From the NCBI RefSeq assembly GCF_000710775.1, contig NZ_JOJP01000001.1, positions 1,999,825 through 2,063,824 of the forward strand: a DNA stretch of 64,000 bases, given 5' to 3'. Below the pieces are notes generated by a model. That model made no database searches. It saw nothing but the letters and a program-made list of their open reading frames with translations, and had not been told where the DNA came from. Source of the DNA: Endozoicomonas elysicola. GTDB lineage: Bacteria > Pseudomonadota > Gammaproteobacteria > Pseudomonadales > Endozoicomonadaceae. Made by a program: the position numbers and the translations under genes. Shown here in pieces: positions 55,438 through 63,500 of the stretch. Each line of letters opens with the position of its first letter. Position 1 is the first letter of the stretch.

Positions 55438-55926
55438 ATGCAATCATTGCGGGACATTGACTGGGATTCCTGGCAAGGAAAAGACCCAGCTACGCTGACG
55501 TTTATCATTAAAGGCGGGCAGATCCTGTTGATTCGGAAGAAGCGAGGGCTGGGTGCCGGAAAAATAAATGGTCCGGGAGGGCGCCTTGAACCGGGTGAAA
55601 CCATGTTGGAGTGTGCCATCCGTGAGGTTCAGGAAGAACTTTGTATCACCCCCGTCAACCCGAAGTTCTGTGGTGAAAGTTTATTTCAGTTTACCGATGG
55701 TTATTCCATCCACGTTCACACGTATATGGCCGATGATTTTGAAGGTATCCCGGCTGAAACCGAGGAAGCCATCCCGCTTTGGTTCCCGCTTGATGGCATT
55801 CCTTACGAAGAAATGTGGGCAGACGACATTATCTGGCTACCTGAGATGCTGAAAGGGCATCAGTTCAAGGGACGTTACCTCTTTGATGGAGACCGGATGC
55901 TTGATCATCACTTGGATACTTTTTAA
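55438..55926 (+). CDS. Nudix hydrolase (MTH1-like)
   Basis: A 162-residue Nudix pyrophosphohydrolase. The Nudix box GGRLEPGETMLECAIREVQEEL follows the G-x5-E-x7-REUxEE pattern; KINGPGGRLE before it and the late WADDIIWLPEMLKG recall MTH1-type 8-oxo-dGTP hydrolases, which clean the nucleotide pool. An ATG at 55396 is in frame and overlaps the HxlR stop by seven bases, but the ATG at 55438 has the better ribosome binding site (AGGAA at 55426-55430). Confidence 0.9.
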   Translation: MQSLRDIDWDSWQGKDPATLTFIIKGGQILLIRKKRGLGAGKINGPGGRLEPGETMLECAIREVQEELCITPVNPKFCGESLFQFTDGYSIHVHTYMADDFEGIPAETEEAIPLWFPLDGIPYEEMWADDIIWLPEMLKGHQFKGRYLFDGDRMLDHHLDTF

Positions 55927-55996
55927 AAAGTTGGTTATTTTGACAATCTTTTAACAAGAGAGGGGTTGGAATCAGAATAAACGTACATATATTGAA

Positions 55997-56027
55997 GTTA
56001 ACAGTGGCTCAAAGGAGCACTGTTAAC
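55997..56027 (+). promoter_or_regulatory. Leader hairpin upstream of ibpA
   Basis: GTTAACAGT (55997-56005) pairs with ACTGTTAAC (56019-56027), and inside it GCTC pairs with GAGC around AAAG, with one bulged G. Just upstream, TTGGAA (55966-55971) and TATATT (55988-55993) with a 16-base spacer could be a promoter placing the hairpin at the very 5' end of the mRNA. Confidence 0.55.
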
Positions 56028-56089
56028 CAAGGCTTGTTCATTGTGAAAAGCCATTGATATAAACCTATTGCTCGATTGAGGATATGGTA

Positions 56090-56563
56090 ATGCGTACTTT
56101 TGATTTTGATTTCACCCCGCTGTACCGTTCTGCCATTGGTTTTGACCGTGTTGCTCATTTGCTGGAATCCATGAATGCCAGCCATGCACAGGTGACCAAA
56201 AATAATGGCTACCCGCCTTATAATATTGAACTGCTGGATGATAACGAATACCGCATCACCATGGCCGTTGCCGGCTTTGCAGAAGATGAACTGGAGATTG
56301 AGACCCGTGAAGGTGTTTTAATTGTTCTGGGCAAGAAAAAGACAGATGAAACTGAGCGAAAATATCTCTACCAGGGAATTGCCGAGCGTAATTTTGAACG
56401 CCGTTTCCAGCTTGCAGATTATGTCCGTGTAACTGGTGCAACCATGGACAATGGCCTTCTGCATATTGACCTGGAGCGTGAAATTCCAGAGGCGATGAAG
56501 CCGAGAAAAATTAACATCGGCCAGAACAAGCTATTGGAAGCGGAAGCAGCCGAAGGCGCTTAA
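56090..56563 (+). CDS. ibpA: Small heat-shock protein IbpA (Hsp20)
   Basis: IbpA binds unfolding proteins and inclusion bodies and holds them for ClpB/DnaK. From the ATG at 56090 (GAGG eight bases upstream; an ATG at 56084 is too close to it) the product has 157 residues. [37 protein letters not shown] and [19 protein letters not shown] are nearly the E. coli sequence; the C-terminal alpha-crystallin I-x-I motif is INI. A leader hairpin lies upstream; IbpA mRNAs of relatives carry an RNA thermometer. Confidence 0.96.
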   Translation: MRTFDFDFTPLYRSAIGFDRVAHLLESMNASHAQVTKNNGYPPYNIELLDDNEYRITMAVAGFAEDELEIETREGVLIVLGKKKTDETERKYLYQGIAERNFERRFQLADYVRVTGATMDNGLLHIDLEREIPEAMKPRKINIGQNKLLEAEAAEGA

Positions 56564-56566
56564 ACG

Positions 56567-57382
56567 TTATATGTTGAATAGTGTACGACAGTTATGAGAG
56601 GTGGCTTCTGCCACCTCCATCAAAGAGATACCTCTTAGCTCCGCCAGACACTCTGCAACGTGTTCTACCCTTCCTGGCTCATTCCTTTGTCCCTGATAGC
56701 CATTCAATGGCATATCCGGCGCGTCTGTCTCAAGCACAATACTGCCAATTGGCAGGGTGGCTGCCAGGTGTCTTGTTTTGCTGGCTCTTGGGTAGGTTAT
56801 GCCGCCACCGAACCCCAGCTTAAAGCCCAACTTCAGGTATTCTTCTGCCTGTTGTTCACTGCCTGAAAAGGCGTGAATAATCCCGGCGCTTTCGGGCTTG
56901 AATCTTCGCAGTACTTTCAGAATATCGTCATGGCTTTTCCGGCTATGAATAATCAGTGGCATTTGATGCAGGCAGGCCAGTTCAACCTGACCAGTAAACA
57001 GAGCGAGTTGTTTGTCCTTTGTCTGAGGCGTCATGTTTCGGTCAAAAAAATCCAGGCCGGTTTCTCCTATGGCCACAACCCTGACGGGACGTTTTTCCAG
57101 CAGTTTGCCCAATAGATCAAGGTGCTTGAGATTATGCTCAGAAATAAACCAGGGGTGGATACCAAGGGCCGTTACAATGCTTACAGGGCTCTCGTTTGAA
57201 AGGACTTCTGACTCATTGATCAATGAGAGCCACTCGGTGTGCTTTGTGGCAGGAATACAGATGTTGCTCACTCCCTTTCTGGCCGAGCGGTTCAGCACCT
57301 GTACACGGTCAATATCGAAGTCTGAAAAATTAAGATGGCAATGGCTATCAAATAGAGACAGCTGATCGTTCCCTTGTAGCAC
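56567..57382 (-). CDS. TatD-family metal-dependent hydrolase (deoxyribonuclease)
   Basis: A 271-residue TIM-barrel hydrolase. The metal ligands are in LFDSHCHLNF (two His), AIGETGLDF (Glu), PLIIHSRKS and GIIHAFSG (His) and LETDAPDM (Asp). Family members act as 3'-5' DNA exonucleases or D-aminoacyl-tRNA/repair-type enzymes. The match is closest to the YjjV subgroup in length and in KTRHLAATLPIGSIVLETD. It converges on ibpA with only three bases between the stops. Confidence 0.92.
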   Translation of the reverse strand: MLQGNDQLSLFDSHCHLNFSDFDIDRVQVLNRSARKGVSNICIPATKHTEWLSLINESEVLSNESPVSIVTALGIHPWFISEHNLKHLDLLGKLLEKRPVRVVAIGETGLDFFDRNMTPQTKDKQLALFTGQVELACLHQMPLIIHSRKSHDDILKVLRRFKPESAGIIHAFSGSEQQAEEYLKLGFKLGFGGGITYPRASKTRHLAATLPIGSIVLETDAPDMPLNGYQGQRNEPGRVEHVAECLAELRGISLMEVAEATSHNCRTLFNI

Positions 57383-57518
57383 GGTTCATTGTTCCCTTAA
57401 TAGGCTGTAATTTATACAGAATAACAGTTTGCCAATTACATCCTCAGAATACTCCAGCTGTGTACATAAATACTTCTAAAAAAATAATCAATAGTATGAA
57501 AAAGCACTGGCAGGATGA

Positions 57519-57989
57519 GTGACCTATTATTTATCAGACACTAGACTTGAGGTATATAAAGTGAACGAGGACTTAACCACAGCTGAGCCTTGTGGAGGCT
57601 TAAATCATTTTTTAGGCCACTGGGAGCGCCTCCATAAAGAACCATCTGATACCAGAGGATTAATAGAAATCTATATATCGGGCACCAGAGGTAGTGTCTC
57701 GCATCCATTGCATCAGGTCAGAGTAACCTTACATTTTCAAGACCCTGATAACACACTTTCTTCTACGATTCAGGCCATCGGGACTCAGTTTAATGACTGG
57801 AATCATGCTTCTGACAGGCCAGTTGTGCTTGGACTGAATTTTTACGATAACGGCTACTTGGGAGAGATGTATATCATGGTCATGCCAGATAACCCGAAAA
57901 AAATGGGGTTGGACTGGGGGGCCAGAATTCCAAACAGTAACCAGCCCGGTTTCTATCAAACGAAAGTAGAGTTAAACAAAGTGGCATAG
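57519..57989 (+). CDS. Conserved-looking hypothetical protein
   Basis: A 156-residue protein starting from a GTG (57519) with AGGA close upstream. There is no signal peptide, no membrane segment and no family I recognise. The composition is that of a small globular beta-rich protein: HQVRVTLHFQDPDN and RPVVLGLNFYDNGYLGEMYI read as strands. It is transcribed alone, 200 bases from the copper-related genes. Confidence 0.55.
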   Translation: MTYYLSDTRLEVYKVNEDLTTAEPCGGLNHFLGHWERLHKEPSDTRGLIEIYISGTRGSVSHPLHQVRVTLHFQDPDNTLSSTIQAIGTQFNDWNHASDRPVVLGLNFYDNGYLGEMYIMVMPDNPKKMGLDWGARIPNSNQPGFYQTKVELNKVA

Positions 57990-58192
57990 ATGTTTTGTTG
58001 TTCTCCACGATTAAGTCATAGCAACACTCATTGCTATGAATTTGTACTTTTGGGGGGATTTTACTTCGTCAGAGGCTTCTCTCAAGAGATTGGGAAGGTG
58101 GATGGCATTTTGGGAACGGGTACTTAATATATTCAAAAGCGGCTAGGAAAGCCTATAATCCTGCTCAGAAAGTCAGGAATTTAATTCTAAAA

Positions 58193-58702
58193 ATGATGAA
58201 AAACGTGTCAAAGCACTTATCCCAGTTTCTCCTCTCGATAGTACTATTGCTCGGCTTACTGCTGGTATTTTATGTATCACGTTCGCTGAACAAGAGTGAA
58301 ATGCCTGTCGATAAGGAGGCGTTTCAAACCGTCAGTTACTGCAACACATTTAAAGGGTGCCAGACCAGGGTAGGGGAAGGTTCAATAACATTGAGCATTC
58401 TGCCAGCATCGATGCCGACGGGGCAGCCACTGGATATTAGAACAGACATTTCTGGGCTCAATGCTGAAAAAGTCAGCATGGAATTTGTTGGCCGTGATAT
58501 GCCGATGGGGTTGATGCCATTCAATTTACAGAAACAGTCTGGACATGCCTCAGGCACTGACCTGTATACTGGTACCGATAGTATCACTTTTTGTACAACT
58601 GATAGCAAAATGGTCTGGGTCGCCAGACTGAAAATTGAAACCAGAGAAGCAGTTCATACCATTCTTTTTGAACTGGACAATATAGAAGCAAACTCACAGT
58701 AG
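58193..58702 (+). CDS. Membrane-anchored periplasmic protein, probable copper-related
   Basis: A 169-residue protein with one N-terminal membrane helix (FLLSIVLLLGLLLVFYVS) and a periplasmic domain. That domain has a C-x6-C pair (YCNTFKGCQ) and the segment MEFVGRDMPMGLMPFNL, whose Met-x-Met-Gly pattern is like FixH/YtkA-type domains that handle copper for cytochrome oxidase. It is followed 46 bases later by a PCu(A)C chaperone gene. That neighbour and the Met/Cys motif support a role in copper delivery; the family assignment itself is uncertain. Confidence 0.65.
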   Translation: MMKNVSKHLSQFLLSIVLLLGLLLVFYVSRSLNKSEMPVDKEAFQTVSYCNTFKGCQTRVGEGSITLSILPASMPTGQPLDIRTDISGLNAEKVSMEFVGRDMPMGLMPFNLQKQSGHASGTDLYTGTDSITFCTTDSKMVWVARLKIETREAVHTILFELDNIEANSQ

Positions 58703-58748
58703 ATTGCTATTCTCCCATAATACTTCTAATGACGAGTGGAGTTGAGTA

Positions 58749-59300
58749 ATGGAAGGTGGAACGATTTTGTATTCCAGAGTAGTCAGGATTATGCGAACAA
58801 TCGTCAATAGTGTGATGGCTTTGATGGTGCTATTAACTGTGCACACTGCTGTGGCTGCACAGAATGACCACAGTCATTCGCATTCTCATGCTCACTCACA
58901 AGAACACTCTAAACAAGAGTTGCAGTTACTTAATGCCAGTGCTCGTGCTACCAAGCCCGGGATGTCCTCATCGGCTGCTTATATGACCATCAAGAATGGT
59001 ACTCATGAGGCTGTTCAGATTCGGTCATTAAGCAGCCCAGTTGCCAAGAAAACAGAGCTCCACACCACAGAAATGAACAATGGCATGATGACAATGCGCC
59101 GTGTGGATAACGTTACCATCAAGTCAGGTGATAAGCTGGAGCTAAAGCCGGGCGGCTATCATGTGATGCTGATGGGGCTTAAGAAGCCCATAGCCACCAA
59201 CAGTAAAGTGCCGGTGACCATTACCTTCAGTAATGGCGATAAGAAGACTGTCATTGCTCATGCAACGGATGAGATCAAAGGCCAGCATATGGCGCATTGA
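58749..59300 (+). CDS. PCu(A)C periplasmic copper chaperone
   Basis: A 183-residue periplasmic chaperone that hands Cu(I) to the CuA centre of cytochrome oxidase. The copper site fits the family rule H-x10-M-x21-H-x-M exactly: His105, Met116, His138 and Met140. A signal peptide (residues 16-37) is followed by a His-rich segment, DHSHSHSHAHSQEHS, an additional metal-binding tag. The start ATG at 58749 has GGAG seven bases upstream. A terminator follows. It pairs with the membrane-anchored Met-rich protein upstream. Confidence 0.92.
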   Translation: MEGGTILYSRVVRIMRTIVNSVMALMVLLTVHTAVAAQNDHSHSHSHAHSQEHSKQELQLLNASARATKPGMSSSAAYMTIKNGTHEAVQIRSLSSPVAKKTELHTTEMNNGMMTMRRVDNVTIKSGDKLELKPGGYHVMLMGLKKPIATNSKVPVTITFSNGDKKTVIAHATDEIKGQHMAH

Positions 59301-59332
59301 GTAGCAGAAGCTACTTCCTTGTAGCTCATTAC

Positions 59333-59365
59333 AAAGGTACAGAACCTATGTGTTTCTGTACCTTT
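59333..59365 (+). terminator. Terminator after the PCu(A)C gene
   Basis: AAAGGTACAGA (59333-59343) pairs with TCTGTACCTTT (59355-59365) around an eleven-base loop; only a short T-rich tail follows. Confidence 0.65.
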
Positions 59366-59407
59366 CTGTTTAATAAGAGCGCCATCTATAGAGCCAGTCT
59401 AATGGGC

Positions 59408-59800
59408 TTATCCCTGCTCCAGCTCACCCAGAATGGCTTCCTTCAATTCAGAAGGTGCCACAACAAGGCCTTCTTCTTCATCAACTGGAAATACAGCCAG
59501 CATGGTGTTATCCCTTTCGAGCCCGGGAGTCCAGCGCTCCAGCCACACTTCCAGAGTAATGGCTTTTGGCTGGCAGTCAGACCAGTCATCCACTGCCCAG
59601 GCTTTGGCGAAATCAGGATGGGGCCAAATGGGCAGACACTCTTCACCATCACTGGATGACAGCTCTACCCAACCCTCCGGGCTGTGCAGGCTCCAGATCT
59701 CTTCCCAATCAGCCACTTTTTTCAAGAAGTAGTCATAACGCTCATGGTCAGCCAGCTTCTGAATGGATTCGAACTGTTTGTCGTTGAGTTTGTAAGTCAT
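59408..59800 (-). CDS. DUF2750 family protein
   Basis: A 130-residue cytosolic protein. FLKKVADWEEIWSLHSPEGWVEL and LPIWPHPDFAKAWAVDDWSD are the conserved core of DUF2750, a family of unknown function found widely in proteobacteria. The protein is acidic and tryptophan-rich. It is monocistronic and divergent from the methyltransferase gene. Confidence 0.85.
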   Translation of the reverse strand: MTYKLNDKQFESIQKLADHERYDYFLKKVADWEEIWSLHSPEGWVELSSSDGEECLPIWPHPDFAKAWAVDDWSDCQPKAITLEVWLERWTPGLERDNTMLAVFPVDEEEGLVVAPSELKEAILGELEQG

Positions 59801-59923
59801 CAGTCATCAACGCTAGTGCAGTAAATAGTGGTGGGAGTGTATTACCTGCGTAGGATTGAAAGCAAATGGTGCTGTAGAATGGTGTTCTAAATTCTGGATA
59901 AAAGATAAAACAAGGAAAATCCC

Positions 59924-60388
59924 GTGAAAAGCCTTGAACTGAAAATCCCCCCATTGCTACTGGTTTTACTGTTTGGGGCTGCCATGTGGCTTGCCAGAAA
60001 GTATATCTCTCTGGGGTTTGATCTGAGTCGTGAGATTCGGTTGGGGCTTTTTATACTGTTTTCCATGCTGGCATTTGGTGTGGCATTGGCCGGAGTGATG
60101 AGTTTCAGAAAACAGAGAACTACGGTTAACCCAGTCAATCCTGAGGCGGCATCATCCCTGGTAATTAGTGGTATCTATCAGTATACGAGAAACCCCATGT
60201 ACCTTGGGTTTGCTATTTTTCTAATTGGCTGGGGGCTTTGGCTGACCAATATTGTGTCAATTGCATTGATTCCATGCTTTATCCTTTACATGACCCGTTT
60301 CCAAATAATGGCTGAAGAAAGGGCGTTGGAAGCGCTTTTTGGTGAAAGATTTCTTGTTTATAAGCAGTCTGTAAGACGTTGGCTCTAG
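59924..60388 (+). CDS. Isoprenylcysteine/phospholipid methyltransferase-like membrane protein
   Basis: A 154-residue membrane protein with about four helices and the ICMT/PEMT motif: SGIYQYTRNPMYLGFAIF (SAM-contacting R-x-P-x-Y) and MAEERALEALFGERFLVYK near the C-terminus. Bacterial members methylate lipids or small carboxyl/isoprenoid substrates; the one here cannot be told. The start is a GTG (59924) with AAGGA upstream. Confidence 0.85.
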   Translation: MKSLELKIPPLLLVLLFGAAMWLARKYISLGFDLSREIRLGLFILFSMLAFGVALAGVMSFRKQRTTVNPVNPEAASSLVISGIYQYTRNPMYLGFAIFLIGWGLWLTNIVSIALIPCFILYMTRFQIMAEERALEALFGERFLVYKQSVRRWL

Positions 60389-60505
60389 GAGACTGTCCGA
60401 GAATAGACAGTCATCCCGGTTTGGGCGCTATTCTTGGGCCTCCTCCTGGAGGCGGTTCGTGAATAAGTCCCGATATAGCTTTGTACCGTACCGCTCCCAG
60501 ATATT

Positions 60506-63500
60506 TTACTTTTTTTTCTGTTTGGGGTTGGCAGGTGATGTATCAACCGCTTTAGCGGTGAGAGGCTGTGCTGTAGGTGTGTCCGCCAGCATATTCGTCC
60601 AGCTGTCAATCATGCCAACCAGGCTATTATGGGCTGCTATTTTTTCCTCATCCTCTCCCGGGCCATTATCCATGAGGTCTGTCAGCTTTTTGGTAAAGAC
60701 ATTCCGCTCATGAACGGCTACGCCTTTTGATACTCCCAGGCCTATTCCCAGAACTCCGGCAGCTACACCGAGCATAGGGAGAAAGAAAATACCACTGAAC
60801 GCTCCAATCAGTGCCAGTTTGAGGGTGCCAGATCGCCCTTCTGCAAACGTGTCGTTATGGGCAAAGTCCCCAACCCGTTTGATGGCGTAATGCTTCAGCA
60901 GTGCTTTTAACGCTTCAGGATCTTTTCGAACCTCAGCAAAGTTTTGCTTGGGCTTTTGCTCATTGGCAAATGCTGTGACGTCTTTCAACCATTCCTTTTT
61001 CGCAAAGCCACGTAAATAATACTCAAGTTTTGTTTCATTACCTGGGAGTGAGAATGCAAATGAAATCTCTTTGTTGGTACAGCCCGGCTTCAGACCAAGG
61101 TCTTTAATCACTTCTGTTCGGTTCTTTTTAAGGAATCGCTGAAAAGCAGTATCCCCAAACAAACCCAGTTTTCTTTTCTGTTTTCTGCCATAGTCTGGGC
61201 GCAGGACTTCTGATGTGGTTTGGGAAAGGTTCTGTAATTTACTGCGACGATCCCGGAAGTTCATGGCTGCAGAAAGAGCGACAAGTACCCCGGTAATAGT
61301 GGCGCCAACTCCCATTGCAGCGGTTCCCAGGGCGGGCATTCCGTACTTGCTCATTCCACTGGCCCTGGCAACTAGACTGGTGCTCAGCATCACGGTACTG
61401 GCTTTTAACAAACGTTCACCTTTCTCACGGTCAGTAACCATACTGGACAACAGTTCATCGACATCACCACTGCTTTTGGCACAATTTGCAATTTCGCTGT
61501 TCATGGCGTCGACCCGCTCTTGCAGCGCCTTGAGGACCCCGGGGTTATTAAAGGCTTCATCGATAGCCTTGCCCAGACGTTTACGGTTGCCAACGGTTGC
61601 CAACAGCGTAGCAACTGTCCCTGTTCCAGCTACACCAGCAGACACGCCACCAAATGCAGGCATCAATGGTGGAAAAAGCATACCCAGGGCCAGTGCCGAA
61701 CCAGTTAAGCTGACTGTAGCACTGGCTCCCGCCATGATGGTGTCTTTGGTCATGGTTTTCAGCTGATTCTTTTTATAGAGGCTCTTCACTTCTTCAAGTG
61801 TTATTTTTTCCCCCAATGGTTTGCCCGCGTGCTTCTTACTGGTTTTTCGTTTTTGCAGAATTGCCGTCAGCTCCATGGCCTTAAGATGGCCCGGCATCAA
61901 CTTGTCCTGATTTCGTATTTTCTTTTCATTCAGGAACCCCTGATAGGCACCGCCGGCAAGTGCCAGGGCTGCAGTAGCCCCTGCTGTGGCTGTTCCAAAA
62001 CCTAACAGAGCTGATTGAAAGGCTTCGTCGCTTTCATAAAACAGACCCATTAACTTCAGGTCTGGGTTCAGCGCCAGCCCATCACGGTCTTCCGGTTTGA
62101 AAAAGCGGGGGTCGTTTGGCGATACCTGGTCAAGAGAAACCCATTTCCCTCCCGGGGTATTCATGATTTCATCAATCTGGTCGGTGGTGATATGAGGTGC
62201 GATATCGTCCGTTGAGAACTTACCGAACTCAAGGTCCATATCGATACCGTGCTCCATAATCGTCCGGTCTTCCCAGACACTGTCCAGCTGCAGGTTATGA
62301 AAGCCAACTTCGCCGCTACCGGCTTCGATAAAACGGGAGTGGTCAAAGTCCACGACTTTGAACCCCTCTGCGCGAATTTCTTCGATCGTTGGAGCACGAC
62401 CCAGTTTGGATACCATATTGCTGTATTCATAAGAATCCAGTACGGCATCACGTCCAAAGGCATTTTCCAGCGCATCCCAGGGCAGGTTTCCCCGGTTTTC
62501 AAAATTCAGGAACAGTATTTCATCATGGTTGCCTGGCTCTTCCAGCCAGTCATTCATAGTCTCCAGTACATTATCCAGTTTGGGAATATTGTCATCGCTG
62601 ACGGTAGCGTCGAAGATTCCACCGTGGTTGATGACGATTTCACCATTATGATTATGCAAATCAAGATCAAACCCCCGAATCGGGGTTTTGTCCAGCATAT
62701 CCTCCAGATCTATATTTTGGTTGGTAGCAAGTAGTGGCAATGATCCTTTACCAGGAACCGCCTCAGTGTTGTGTGCGGCGAATATTTTTATTTGATCGAT
62801 AGGTATATCTTTAGGAGAGATGTGATCAAACATGCTTGGATCATGGGGTGGTTGCAGTGCGCTGGCAGCCGCAACACTCGCTCCTGATGCTACGGCACCT
62901 GCTACAGCGCCAGCAAGTAATCCTTTTTCGAGTTTCTGATTACCTGCAGGTTCTTTAAATGCTTTGGCGGCGCGGGTGCTCTGGATTTTTTCGGCGAGTT
63001 GTTGGTTGAGTTGCTCCCTTTTTTTTGGAAACTTATCTTTTGGTATTGCTCGAAAGGTGGTTTGTCTGTCTTTCATTGAGTCAGGCGTGAACTTTTTCTC
63101 GAACCGCATAAAAACATCATCGGTGATGTCTGTAATTCGTCTCTCAATGCAATATTCCAACAGCTTTTCTTCTTTTCCTTTAGACAAATAAATAAGTTTA
63201 GGTAATTGGGTACTCTTGATTTCCTGGTTGAGCTTTTGGCTGAGTTGTTGGTCCAGCTGTTTCAGTTTGTTTCTGAATGTCTCTTTAGTAATAGGGCCTC
63301 GGAGAGCGGTTTGCCTGTCGTGCATTGAGTCAGGCTTATATTGTTGATCAAACTGTAGATAAACACGTTCAGTAATTTTTGCAATTCCTTCGTCAATGCA
63401 ATATTGCAACAGCTTTTCTTCTTTTCCCTTAGGCAAAAATATACGTTCTGGTAATTCTTGTTTTTTCTGTTGTATTGGCTTTGGGTTTTGAAGATTATGA

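Noticed and set aside
60391-60412. Dyad GACTGTC-N8-GACAGTC after the methyltransferase gene as a terminator
   Set aside because: No T run follows and the arms are short; left uncalled.
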